From positions 146,921,501 to 146,985,500 of the forward strand of contig NC_092588.1 of NCBI RefSeq assembly GCF_047663525.1: DNA of 64,000 nt. The letters are read 5' to 3'. Shown here in pieces: positions 42,727 through 54,844 of the stretch (the first letter of the stretch is position 1; every line of letters begins with the position of its first letter). The translations under genes were made by a program, and so were the position numbers. The stretch is from Anas platyrhynchos. Taxonomy: Eukaryota; Chordata; Aves; Anseriformes; Anatidae. The notes beneath the pieces were generated by a model. It had not been told where the DNA came from. It was given only the letters and a program-made list of their open reading frames with translations, and did no database searches.

Positions 42727-43615
42727 CTTTCTGAGAAAACCACAATCAACATTTTATTGTCATGGTTTCTTTCTTTTCTTACATTGAGTTTCATCTACTC
42801 TGAAGGCCGTGCAGCTATACCATTTCCTTGATCTTCAGCACTTTGGCCAGCTGTTTACTCAGCCTCCCCAGTACTGCTTGAATCATCATTTTGATAAAGA
42901 TCCAGAAAAAGAGTGGCTGACTTCCCTGCCAAGAAGCACCCCTGAATAAAATAAAATAAAAATGCTTCACATTCCCTCTGTTCAAATACTGCCTGCAGCC
43001 GCAGAGTGGGTGACATTACTGAGAACAATGACATCTATTCAAATTTGTAAAGCAAGTATTTGATAGACATGCTTCCTCCAACACAATAACTTCACTGAAT
43101 GAGCTGTTAGCTTATCTAGCTTTTACGCTTTGAAGTATACAGCTTGAAAAAGTCAAGCACATACCAGCAGTCCTAGACTTGAGTTTATTAGCTCGAGAAA
43201 TGTTTTAAATTTCACACAGAAAAGGACCAAAAATGTGACAGCTTATTTTATTTACACAGCTTCTGATGATTGAAGGAAGTGACAGCATGCATTAATTTAC
43301 CATACAGTTACGAGGAGATCTGCAGAGAGCTATGAATTGCTAAGAAATGTCTCTCTTAGTCCACATTACATAATCTTATTCGTAGTTGTATTCACAATTG
43401 ACATGCCACAACACTTAATCCTATGGAAGATGTCATTTAACGTGGATACATCATGTGCATTTGTCTAAAAGATGAGTGTATGCTGATCAGTGATATCTCA
43501 CTATATTTAGGTCTGCAGACTATACCATGCTGATGGTACTAGAAATTATTTTACATACAGTTATTCAAAGGATGCTGGCTATGACAGATTTCTGTTTGGA
43601 CCGGACAATTCATGA

Positions 43616-43677
43616 AAAAAAAAAAAAAAAGTAAGTAAATAAATACCTTACTGAATAAATAAATAAATAAATAAATG
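43616..43677. repeat. A-run and (AAAT)n microsatellite
   Basis: A run (43616-43630), then two blocks of AAAT tetramers separated by ACCTTACTG. Confidence 0.95.
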
Positions 43678-43679
43678 TT

Positions 43680-45514
43680 TTAAAGCTACCCAGAAGCTAC
43701 TATCTCAATGGGAAAAAGAGGGAAGGAACCAAAGGAGCTGGCCTTAGCTGAACCAGACCAATCTTGCTTTGGGAAAGAAGATGCTTTTTTTGATAAGAGC
43801 TAAGAAAACATCCTTGTTGTAATTTGTAACTAAACTCACAAAATCTAAATTATATCAAATGAGAGTTGTTTTGTGCAAATTTCAAATAGTTTGTAATGCT
43901 GTCTACTTTTTTTAACTTAATGAAGCTGGATTTTTTATTTTATTTATTTATTTTTTTTAAGTTGGGATTGCCAACACCACAAAAGTATTTATACGGAAAG
44001 GGAGAGATGACGTCTTCTAAGAACATCAGGAGCATTAAAAAAGATTTGCAAACATAACAAATGAGTTTACAAACTATTCACCAAATGTTGCTGTTGGACC
44101 TGTAGCAATTCCAGGCCAATTTCCATTAAGTGAGTGCAGCAACTCCACAATGAATACAAATATATAAATATATGTCTTATCCTGTTTAATATTTATTAAA
44201 GCAGTTCTCAAGAATTTCTTCAAATATCTCCTAATCTCTAATTAGCTATGCAATAGTAATTTAAAGTTTTTTGGAACATTTAATCCCAAACAGTTATGAC
44301 TATATTGTGATATAGATACTGTTTGCATGCACCATTTAACAATAATCTCTTATTTAATATGAGTTGATAGTATTTTGAGCTGATTTTGAGTGTTCATCTA
44401 TTGTGCTTGGGAAAAAGGTGGGAGTATCTGTTTTGTTAACTAAGATAGTGGAGCCAACATTCTTATTTTGTAATGAAAATACAGCTCTATCAGTGATTTC
44501 AGATTCCTGTATCTATGTCCAGTCATCCTCAAATCAGCTGATGAGATGCTTTAGAAATGGCCTGTATCATTTCCTGCAATGACATATATTTTCAAATATT
44601 TTATTTTTATTTTTCCATGCATAATGGAAAAATAAATACTACATATTGTTTGCAATTATTCTGGAGTATTCTGATTTTTCATTATTATAGATCATATGAG
44701 AGTTGTCCTCAACCTCCAGCTGCCTGGTATTAGTCCAGTAATGAACGTGCATTACTGAGTCAATTAAAAAACTATTGAGGTCTGTTGTAAAGTTTGCATT
44801 GATAACAACTGGTTTTCTGCAAATAAAAATCTTTTACAGAACAAGAGGAAAATCAGTGCCAACATAGAATATTAATATAAATATTAACTAATAATATTTT
44901 TAATATTAAAAACATTTTTTTAAGACTATGACAAGAGCTAAACATCACAGCAATGCCAATTTTGAGAAGGAACACAGGCAATATCTACACTTGGATAAAC
45001 ATTAAAAACACCCCTTGAATTGCTTATGTAGTTTCACTAAATAGATGGAAAAAAAATGGCTTCAAGCACCTATACAAGACAGATCATTAAAATCTAAACA
45101 GCTATAATTTTTGTATTCAAAGACTACAAATGCAATAGTTTTGAATGATATCTGTGTTATTTTTCTCCAATACATTACAGAGAGCTTTCAGCATGCCTGC
45201 AGGTATGTAAGTAATCATTACTTACACAGAGAAGGTCAAGAACCATCTAAACTACAGGGGTTCATACAATTCAAACGTTTTAACTATTCAACTGCTGCTG
45301 ATGTCATTATGAAGCATCTTATCAAGTGAGTCAGTTGAGCAGGAAATCAAGAATTCTTCAACTTAAACAATCCCTCAGCAAGGGTTGACCTGCGCAGAAG
45401 TCCTGTTTAATGAACTTGTAAACTGCACTGTAAAGTTAAAGGAAAATCTGACTGCTCGTTTGCTCGTTTTCCTTGTTTATATATTCTTTAGGAAACATCT
45501 GCTAGCCATTCTGC
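43680..45514. other. Unique AT-rich non-coding DNA
   Basis: Contains the hairpin CAGTAATG-aacgtg-CATTACTG (44736-44757) and a T-rich stretch near 43932-43960. An acceptor-like TACATTACAG ends at 45180, with CAG|GTATGT 22 nt later; too short to call. Confidence 0.5.
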
Positions 45515-45540
45515 TTTTTTTTTTTTTTTTTTTTTTTTTT
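45515..45540. repeat. Poly-T tract, 26 T
   Basis: Uninterrupted T run. Confidence 0.97.
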
Positions 45541-47184
45541 GTTCCTTTTCCTATTGCTATTAGTTATGGGAGTGAAGGTTTAGGCAATCTTTTAGTCTTT
45601 AAAAACTGGCATTTCTAGGTTTACTTGAGGTCACCTAAGCAATGAAGAAACCAACTGTTTGTTGGAATGTAAGCAGGGAAAATGATTTTTCCCCAGGGGG
45701 TAGAGTTGTGAACTGGTTATATGGATGGAACAGAAGGGTGCTTTTTTTAATGTTTTGCCCCTCTTGCAACTGTGCCACCAGACGTACACAATTCTGAGCC
45801 ATTAGGATGACTGAAAATGCAGTTTGAAAGATCGACGCAAGCCTGACTGCAACAACACTGACATTTTATTAACAAGTGTTATATTTGTGAGTTGTGTAGC
45901 CCCAACTACACTCTGGAATTTAAAAGGTCACTGCAGACACCAAATAAGGCTTCAGACTTTTAAGACCTGCTGTGAAGGACAGCTGGCAGGGCACACAAAA
46001 CTCTGCCACAGGGTGATAAAAGAATGAAGTGAATATTTTAGCAGTGAGCTGTCACTAATTAACACAAAATTTATTTACTTGAAAGATAAATATATTTGGA
46101 AATGGTAAATGCTCCAGAAAGAATGTTTAGCCATCAATTGTGCAAGTGTTAGTTAAGTAGGAAACACACAGGACGTGCCTTGGCTAGGATCTGAAGCATC
46201 AAACCTGAGTATCTCCAGACTCTGAGACATGAAGTTGTTGAATCGGTTGATGATTTCACACTGACTCCAGAAAATCTGCTGGTTACAGTGCAATGACCTC
46301 TGATTTATACCCTTTTAAAATGAGAGCAGAGTGGCATTTTCTGAGCGTAACACCTAACACTCACACTTCCCTGAAACTCCGCAGCCCTGTGGCACTGACC
46401 TGCAGGTGCTGTGAAATGTCAACACTTCAAAACAGCAATACTGGAGAATTTTAATCCAGTGGACAACAAATATGATAGATTAGTAAAGGTGTTTCTCCTA
46501 CATTTGGCTCTAAGTATTGGGCATGACAGCAGTGCTGGTACTGCTTTTCCCTTCAATCATGGGCGGGGATGCTCAGGCTCTGAAGAGAGAGGTGTAAAAA
46601 TAAATGAATTATTTCTTCTTCAAGAATATTTCATACTTGTTCTTTGCTCATTGAGACTTTTAGTATATATGAAATTTTCACTTCTGTGTTTTTCTCCTTT
46701 ATGAATGTGAAATAAAACAGGACTGGGGCTTTTTCTGCTAATACAGAATAATCTTATAATGTTCCTGCTAACTCAAATGACAAGTTAAAAAAGGCCACTG
46801 AAAAGATGAAGGCCATGGAAAGACCTGTACAGATATACTGGGACCCAGGGGGACCATACAAATATGAATAATTAGTTATTATAATTTGAAAGTGCTTCTT
46901 TGGGAATAACCTTTAAGAGCTTCAAACATGATCCTAGGGATTTCCTCTTGAAAGAGGTTCAAGATGGCCATGTTTCCCTAACATTAAGCCAAAAATGTCT
47001 CCTTCAGCATTAAATATATTTGAACCCTGTGGTAACATAAGGAGAACTAACTGTGGATTCCTCCTAGGAAGACTACATCACATGCCAGCAAATTGAAAGC
47101 ATGTGTGTGGACACCAAGAACACCATGTATGGCCACGATGGAAAATCATGTTCTCCCAAACTCCAGCACCCAGGATTTGTTTAC
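45541..47184. other. Unique non-coding DNA
   Basis: No repeat family recognised. Frames up to 97 codons (46411-46704, +) show no domain and no splice context. Confidence 0.5.
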
Positions 47185-47733
47185 CTATACTCAGCTCTGG
47201 TGAGGCCGCACCTTGAGTACTGTGTTCAGTTTTGGGCCGGCCGCTCACTACAAGAAGGACACCAAGGTGCTTGAGAGAGTCCAGAGAAGGGCAACGAAGC
47301 TAGTGAAGGGTCTGGAGAACAAGTCTTACAAAGAGCAGCTGAGGGAGCTGGGTTTGTTCAGCCTGAGAAGAGGAGGCTCAGGGGTGACCTTTATCACACT
47401 CTACAGGTATATTAAAGGAGGTTGTAGCGAGGTGGGGATTGGTCTATTCTCCCACGTGCCTGGTGACAGGATGAGGGGGAACAGGCTAAAGTTGCGCCAG
47501 GGAAGGTTTAGGTTTGATATTAGGAAAAACTTCTTTACTGAAAAGGGTTGTTAGGCATTGGAATGGGCTACCCAGGGAAGTGGTTGAGTCACCATCCCTG
47601 GAGGCCTTTCAAATACGTTTAGATGTAGATCTTCGTGATATGGTTTTGTGGAGGACTGGTTAGTGTTAGGTCAGAGGTTGGACTAGGTGATCTTGGAGGT
47701 CTCTTCCAACCTAGACAATTCTGTGATTCTGTG
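47185..47733 (+). mobile_element. CR1 retrotransposon, 549-bp 3' portion with ORF2 C-terminus
   Basis: Runs from the CTGGTGAGGCCGCACCTTGA block through the ORF2 C-terminal region to the tail GGAGGTCTCTTCCAACCTAG and ATTCTGTGATTCTGTG. The 113-codon frame at 47213-47554 contains the post-reverse-transcriptase words [27 protein letters not shown] and [20 protein letters not shown]. Compared with the consensus as I remember it, one base is missing near 47365 and one extra near 47392, shifting the frame only for about nine codons. A further extra A near 47543 ends the frame at KGC-stop, after which the HWN...[10 protein letters not shown] segment continues in another frame. 5'-truncated, non-functional. 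Confidence 0.95.
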
Positions 47734-48177
47734 TTCATGTGCAGTGGCCTCTTCTCAGCAAAAATACCTTTGAGAACTGCCATCCCAGGATGTAGACATG
47801 CAACACTGAACCTACTCAAGCTACTCAGTAAGAAGTTAAATTTCAGGACAAGTGGACCACACAGTAAGAAACTGTCTGCACATGTACATCACTCACACTT
47901 GTAAATTACCAAAACCTTGCAGGCAATGGAAGACAGTCATTTTAAACAGACTTGATGGGCAGCCTAGCCAGTCTTCAGAGGAACTGGAAAGCACATACAC
48001 AGGAACTCCAGGAAGGAATCCAAGCCAGTGACAGAGACATGGTGCTTATCAAGGTGCTGACTGAATGGATTCTACTGTGTTAACTGAGAATCTATCTGCT
48101 TTTGCCAGATGTTAAATAATTAACCTCATCTCAGCATGACATAATTTATTCTTAATGTCTTTTTTTTTTTTCTTCAG

Positions 48178-48301
48178 ACTCTTGTTTCAGTTTAAACAAT
48201 TAACCAAAAGCCAAGAAATAGATGTGAGCCTTTCCATATGTCATCACACTTTGTTCCCAAGTGAGAATGTATATGAGAACTGCATATTAGAAAACCCACC
48301 G
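48178..48301 (+). other. Exon-like segment, 124 nt
   Basis: A strong acceptor (T12 then CTTCAG, ending 48177) precedes 124 nt. The segment is open for 41 codons after one leading base (begins LLFQFKQLTK, ends NCILENPP) and ends CCG with a GTAAGA donor at 48302. The frame also continues open for 26 codons beyond the donor. No known protein recognised. Confidence 0.22.
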
Positions 48302-50210
48302 GTAAGATTCCCTTGGTTCTTTGGACCACTAGTATTAACTGAAATCTGTTCAGTGCAAAAAGACTGCAAATGGAGATGAACCTGAAACACTGCAGCAGCA
48401 CCTCAGATCGTTTACAACTCTGGAGTTATTCAGTCTACAGTACCATTTAGTGAAGCTTTGGATGCTTAGAAGCCATTCATCAGAGAAAATCCACTGGCAC
48501 ATATCAGTGCTCAAGAGCTGCTCCTCTGCTGGAAGCTGTGCAAATAAGAATATCAAAAAAATTCAATGTTATCCTAAGACACACTGTAACAAAGAGATTC
48601 AGCAGTCACAAAATCTAGACAATGGATCACCTTTTTGAGTCTCTGGAATAACACACACAGGGAAATTGAATGGAAACATGAGATTGTCCTTTTGTCTGCT
48701 TTTCCCTTACATATCTTAAATTCTAAACACATTACACTATACAGTATAATAAAACCTCAGATGCACTAAAGCATAGTCTATAGGACTGAAAAGAGAAGCA
48801 AAGAAGTGGGCAGTCTCAGAATGGTTTTCTTTGTAATTGCCTACTGCAGTTGGAATGAAACTTTCTACTTAAATTATGCTTTACTGCTGTTTGGTTGTTG
48901 TTTTTATTTATTTATTTATTTATTATTATTTCAAAAGTGCAGAGACGCTGCCAAAATTAAACATTCAGACTGCAGTCAGTGTTAAATGACAGAAGATGAT
49001 GTGCTTACATGTAGTACAGTATCTCATTAAATCATGGTCTAATCAAGCCATAAATGAAACATGTCAAGGCACTGGCTAGCTAAACCATCTCATTATCTGA
49101 TCTCCACTTTCAGAAAAGCTCTATAAAGACCAACATTAAAAGTGGGAAAATTTTTGTTTCAAAGAGAATATCATGGTGAATAATGCATAGTTATGGTAGC
49201 AGGTTACTTCAATGTCCTCAGGAAGGGTTTGAAGTTTAATTCTGCACAATGCATTGTACTTCAGAGAAATTTCAACTTATATTAGCTTAACAGAAATTGA
49301 AAATAGCAATGAATCCACATCTGAACTAAAAGGTTCCATCCTACCTATTGATCTGTGATCTGTCGAATCAGTGCTTGATTCCAGCAGTCATCAACCTCTG
49401 ACTCTCAACTTGCAGACAATATGTCAGGTCTGCCTCTGTGAAGGTCTTATTCTGTCCTATATTTCATAGTACATTCTGAACAAAGATGTTGACACTACTG
49501 AATGTAGGAAATCCATTATCAGTAAGTCCACAATTCTTTGCAGCTTCCTTTCATATCTTCTGAAACCTGCTCTTCTTCTTTGTAGAGCCAAGGCTAGAAG
49601 AGGAGACATGAAGCACAGAGAAATCTTTCTATCATGGCTTTGCTTCAGAAGTGAGAAGAAAGACATTAACAGTGTTGGCATGATTGAGGTGATACATGTA
49701 TAAACTCATTCCATATTTCTCCGTAAATTAACCTCATTAGAAATCTTCAGCATCTTGTGTCTCCTGGCTACTGTCTCTTAATAAAGAGTTCCTACTAACA
49801 TCTTCTGCAATAATTATATCATCTTTATATCATAAATATATCATAGGATGGCAACCAATTCTTATGTACATAGTAGGTAAAATCTGAAAGACAGCATCTT
49901 ACACAGGAGAGGTTGAGGAAGAAAGGCTGAAAATTCTTATAAATATTATCACAGGATCTTTAAATGACCAGATGAACTAGACTTGACCTCCATCATTAGC
50001 ATATGTTCCAAATAGCACAAAAAATACTGATAATAAATGCTGAAAGCAAATGCTATTAAGTATAAGGGAAAAGTATAAAACACTGACCATTTTGGAGAGC
50101 TGCAGGACTAAAATGACTTTTTTATAATGTTGGACAGTTTTCTCAAAATAAAGGTTTAAGTTTCATAAGCAGAGAGCTTAACTTCCAGCATTACAGAAGT
50201 AATTGAGAAT
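48302..50210. other. Unique AT-rich non-coding DNA
   Basis: A (TTTA)n microsatellite lies at 48904-48931. Nothing else recognised. Confidence 0.5.
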
Positions 50211-50212
50211 TT

Positions 50213-50234
50213 TGCCATTGACTTAATGGATCAT
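50213..50234 (+). repeat. Short CCATTGACTTAATGG core fragment
   Basis: TGCCATTGACTTAATGGATCA is a further occurrence of the CATTGACTTcaaTGG-type core found at 30652, 37307 and 38996. Very short, may be chance. Confidence 0.25.
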
Positions 50235-51466
50235 GTGTTTTTTTAAAGTGACTGAAAGGGAGGAAAGTGTGTAATGTAGTTAGCATTTGGAGGAAAATAA
50301 AGGAGTGTTGAATTTGCTGGAAGATGTCCTGGAAGGGTAAGGTTGCAAACATGAAGCATATGTGTAATCTGAAGCAAAGAGACTCCTGACATGCATAAAG
50401 CTAAGCACATTAACAAGTTGTCATAGAATTAGGGTCTTGAATGTTCTCTGTGAGGTCATATGCCTATGTTTGCTTGTAGCACACCCCTATCACCATGTCT
50501 GTCATTTCTAGATTTCATTCAGAGACAGCTATTACATTAATCTTGGTAAGAATATTGCACCATAACTGATTTTTTTTTTTTCCTCCCAGCTTCCTAAAAT
50601 CTTGAAAGACTTTCTCTTGATTAAGTTTTTCCTTTTGGAAATGAGACTCTAAACAATGAGAGAGAGAGGCTTACGTAACCTTTATGTTATGCTCACAAAG
50701 TCATCTTATATCATGGTTGGTGGCCAAAAATTGTAAAATCTATCTATCAGAAATACAACTTAACTTTTTTGGTTTTCTGATATCATTATATTGTACAGTA
50801 CTTGGGTTTACTTTTAAACCAATTGAACCTTTCTTCCCTCAAAATTAATAAGTTTCAAAACTAATATTCCTAGACTTCAACAAAATTTAATCATTCTGTA
50901 GGGTCTTTCCAAGACAGATCACAGATCACATTTAGGAAAAAATAAAAAAATAAAAAAATAAAAAAAAAACAACTCTATTTTTTTAATCACTAAACTGTAA
51001 CAGTGAAGGTTACCCAGTCAGTGTTTGTTCTAAAACACGAAAGTAAAAGAAACAGAATTAAAAATGTAAAACAGGCAATATATTGTATTTTTCTATTTCC
51101 AGAACTAGTTTCCTTGTTTAAAAAAAGGAAAGTCACAAAATGACAGTCTCCCCAACTTCCTAGAGCAATGAGTGATATTTATCTCTGTATTAAGCCAATA
51201 TTAATAACATGCTTAATTACTGGCAAATGTTGGAGTCATTCAAAACAAAATGCTGCTGTTGAAGGCACTGAAGCATATCCCTGACTTTAAGTACAAGAAT
51301 TGTGCTCAAGCACGTGCTTCATGTCTGTGGGCTTAGCTGCATGCCTGGGACCTAAGTTTTGGTAAGTATTGCCCATACGACATATAAGGAATGCTTTAGT
51401 CCTGATACTACTGTGAATTGGAGCAGCTGCAACCTTCCAAGTTTCTAGAAGCATGTGCAGGAAGTA

Positions 51467-51470
<4 letters not shown>
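50235..51470. other. Unique AT-rich non-coding DNA
   Basis: A (AAAAAAT)n stretch lies at 50936-50969. Nothing else recognised. Confidence 0.5.
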
Positions 51471-51509
<39 letters not shown>

Positions 51510-51522
51510 AGAGAGAGAGAGA
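51471..51522. repeat. Compound microsatellite: A37 then (GA)7
   Basis: The longest pure A run in the window (37), followed by GGAGAGAGAGAGAGA. Confidence 0.97.
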
Positions 51523-51719
51523 AATCTCCTCATTTAAGGAAATAATATGCCTGTCTGAATGTCCAATATCATATCAGCCACTATATATATCAGGCAACAT
51601 TTTACTGCTTTTTTATCACAGTTGTACTCTTTATCATGTTTGCATACCATCTCTTCCCGACAATGTAGTTCTCCTGCAGTTTATTCCCTTGCTCTATCTT
51701 TGTTGTCTTGCTGTGTAAG

Positions 51720-52110
51720 TATAATAAATGCATAATACGACTGGTATTTCAGCCAGCGAAACCAGCAATTGTTCTCGCTTGCTGGCATTTCACCTTTGAC
51801 TCACCACCTTGCAATCCTGCCGGATGAAGTACTCCAGCGATCCCAGGCTGCACTCAGGGCTGCAGGCAAGCAGGTGACAGTTCTGAGACATGTCACTGGT
51901 GACATCGCCAGGGACTATGCTTGCTGGTGGCCTCTGCTGAACATTACTTGTTTCAGTGGTGCTACAGATTGGACTAAGATGATATTGAGTGTCACCGAGA
52001 GTTTAAAAATATGTTTCAGACATCCTCATCACTTTTTTTCAACTTTTGCAAATGGAGCTAAAACTTCACTTCTGTCTCTTTCCCCAAGCTGAGTTATGTC
52101 ATGAATCAAG
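51720..52110 (+). other. Non-coding segment with unexplained 107-codon frame
   Basis: Relatively CpG-containing and compositionally balanced. A plus-strand frame (51769-52092) contains the words DEVLQRSQAALRAAGK and DYACWWPLLN but matches no family I know. A hairpin CCAGCAA-N10-TTGCTGG (51762-51785) overlaps its start. No promoter, splice or poly-A context was seen; not called as a gene. Confidence 0.25.
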
Positions 52111-52180
52111 TGACATGGGAGTGATCCTATGGCTATTTAAATCCCATTCAGATGATCTGAAGAGGGTCTTTATGTAAAGG

Positions 52181-52204
52181 AAAAAAAAAAAAAAAAAAAA
52201 AAAA
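52181..52204. repeat. Poly-A tract, 24 A
   Basis: Uninterrupted A run. Confidence 0.97.
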
Positions 52205-53990
52205 GATCAAAGTAAAATATTCTGCGAGATTGTTTTGTTCTGAAACAATTCAGTTTATCTCTGCATTGTTGGAATGTTATTTTCAGAAAAAGGCTGAATC
52301 TGCAAAGCTAACTCAAGTGCTAGTGTTGTTAGCTCCCATGATGTTATCAGGAGTCTTGTGACACTCGCAGTCCTGCTCAAAGCCTCATTACAGCATGGAA
52401 AATTGCAGAGAACGTCCTATTCTCACATTAAACAAACCAAACTCAGGCTTCAGGGTTGGGAAGAAAACTCATTACACATAGGTCCTAGAGCTCAAAAAGC
52501 TGTATTCATAACTGTGGGAGGGAGAAGGAGGAGGCATCTTAGTGACATATATATATCATTGGTAATACTGGCACACAGCCTGAGTCTCTGGATCTCGTAC
52601 ACATGATGGCCCCATTACAAAGACACCGGTCAGCATCAAAACTCAGATCCAAACCAATCTCTAACTTCAAATGCCTCCAAGGCTAGGTTAGGCCCTGTGA
52701 GGACAGCAGGTGGCCAGAAGTAGTGTGAGGTTGCCTGTCACCAGAACAAGCAAGACAAAGCCCAGAAGAGCTGGCAGGCATGAAAAAGCTAAGTAATTGC
52801 TCACTTCCCCATGTGATGGGCAAGATGTGAGAGGGAAAAAGAGTCATGGTGTTGCATCACTCACCCTTTATCCGAGAAGTAGGATGGGCGCCTTGCCAGG
52901 ACCTTTCACTCTATTTCTTTCACATTGTATGTGCTGAAAAGAAAAAGGAGAAATCCAGCCCCCAAGTTTCGATTGTTAATAAGTTATCACAGAGTCACTA
53001 GTGAAAGGCATGCCTAAAAACATCAACATTGGCACCCACTACTTTGTTTTGCAAAGGGCTTCGTCTGTCGTCCCCCTCAGCCTCCAATCTATCTATCCGT
53101 ACACACACACATGCGCACACAATTCTGGCATTTTTTGTTCCTGTCTTTTTCCATACATGATCTAAGAATGCATCCAGCTTCAGTTTCAACACATTTTCTT
53201 AAAAGGGCGCAGATACAGACTTACTTTCCAAAACACCCTTCACTTGCATCCTAGCTAAAAACACCAGCAAAGAAAGTTTGAGAAAATGAGAGAAAAACTA
53301 CCTCTATCCCACAGCAACTGTGGTAGGGAGAATTTTTCAGCCCTTAGAGGTCCCCAGAGAACTTTGAGCACGTTTACTAGTATCAAAGCAGGGCAATAGT
53401 TTTTCAATGACATCACCTTCCCACTCCCTGTAACTGAGAACTCACCGTTCCCTAAACTAGAGGAAAGGAGGAGGTTTGAGTGCCAAAGGTCTTACACCAT
53501 AGTTTCACCTACAAGAATTAGGATTTTCTGGCAATCAGTGGCTAACATGCTGCATGTGATATAATTTGCTAGTGGCAAAGGGCTTTTTGCTGTCTACACA
53601 TCAATAATCAAGAGTTACCCATGTCAGGCTGTAAGGTTTATTTTAAGACAGCCCTAAGAGGCTTGAATCCAGTATTAAAATTATATGTGTTCCTAAAAAA
53701 TGCATGAGATTCTTAATATCCAAACTTAGGGCTCAATTATATTCACAGATGTATTCTAGGAGTGAATCAGTGCATGTACAGGGAAAGTTGCCCACAGCGG
53801 AATGAATGTTCAGGGTATGCAGCAGCAAAACCTCCTGAAAAATGAACCTTTAGGCTGCACTGATACTCTCAGAGTCTGATGCGTTACACTGAAGACAAAG
53901 GCAATCTCAGGCAAATACAAATCCTTTCCACTGATATAGCCTGGAACACTGTAAATGCAGTTTATAGCCAACATTTGTTCTGTTTTAGGA
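52205..53990. other. Unique non-coding DNA
   Basis: A (CA)n-type alternating tract lies at 53100-53120 (with an ATGCG interruption). On the minus strand an unusually strong polypyrimidine-AG/donor pair near 53449-53475 encloses only about 11 nt. Confidence 0.5.
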
Positions 53991-53991
53991 G

Positions 53992-54016
53992 AAAAAAAAA
54001 AAAAAAAAAAAAAAAA
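53992..54016. repeat. Poly-A tract, 25 A
   Basis: Uninterrupted A run. An (AAC)n run follows farther on at 54352-54370. Confidence 0.97.
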
Positions 54017-54844
54017 GAAACGTATACAAACAACTGTTCTTTTTCATCCTAAAACAATGGAATAACTCATGAGAGCTCCTTTGCAGTGGTGAAATTCTGA
54101 CAGTGATCTCAACAGCTGCTTAGACACCAACCACAGCATTTACAACTGGTTCATTACAGACACCCAAACCCTTGCAACACATTTTGCTTTCATGGCCCAA
54201 ACAGTATAATCAGTGACTATATCCAGGACTGCACAATAATGTCTCTGTTTATCAGAGAACAGAGCATAGCAGCTTATCCTCAGATTCATTGTGATCAACT
54301 TAAACATATCAACTTGCATTTTCTGTTTTGTTTTGTTTTTAACTAAAAAAGAAACAACAACAACAACAAAAGGTATTTTGCATTTGTAAGAATGCAAAAG
54401 GAAGAAAACTGCAGATTAAACCTGGCTAGCCCCTGGTAATGTCCTTGTTCTGCACCATGACTATAACAATTTGATTTTGAAAGTGGGAGGATGAAAATTA
54501 TGTCCAAATTGACACACTTCAGATCAGCATAATGCCTTTCCTTTTCTGAGTAGTTTTTCTTCACAGGTACTCTCATTCATTTTGACTCCGCTGGATTTGG
54601 TTGAAGAACAGAAGCATAAGAGATGTAGGGTGTCTACCACTATCCATCACACTGCTCTCAGGAAGAACTAGCATAAATGATCCTGCAGGAAGGATATTAA
54701 TCATAGTAAACAGAGTTAAACAAAACCAGAACCCAGGGAGACTAGGCTTTTGTTTACTCGAAAAAACTAGAGATCTCTGTTGCATAGTGCTGTGCTGCTC
54801 ATCTGCACATAACAAATTAATTCACAAGTTTCACCATTTCTCTT

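Noticed and set aside
45181..45202. 22-nt microexon on the plus strand
   Set aside because: Acceptor and donor motifs are present, but the length and lack of context make it indistinguishable from chance.
47213..47554. 113-codon frame as a host gene
   Set aside because: It is the decayed C-terminal part of a CR1 retrotransposon ORF2.
53449..53475. Minus-strand microexon between a strong polypyrimidine-AG and ACG|GTGAGT
   Set aside because: Only about 11 nt long and without neighbouring exons; expected by chance at this scale.
4583..54016. Long poly-A runs as tails of processed pseudogenes
   Set aside because: None is preceded by recognisable gene sequence or bracketed by target-site duplications that I could see. 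Best described as homopolymer microsatellites.
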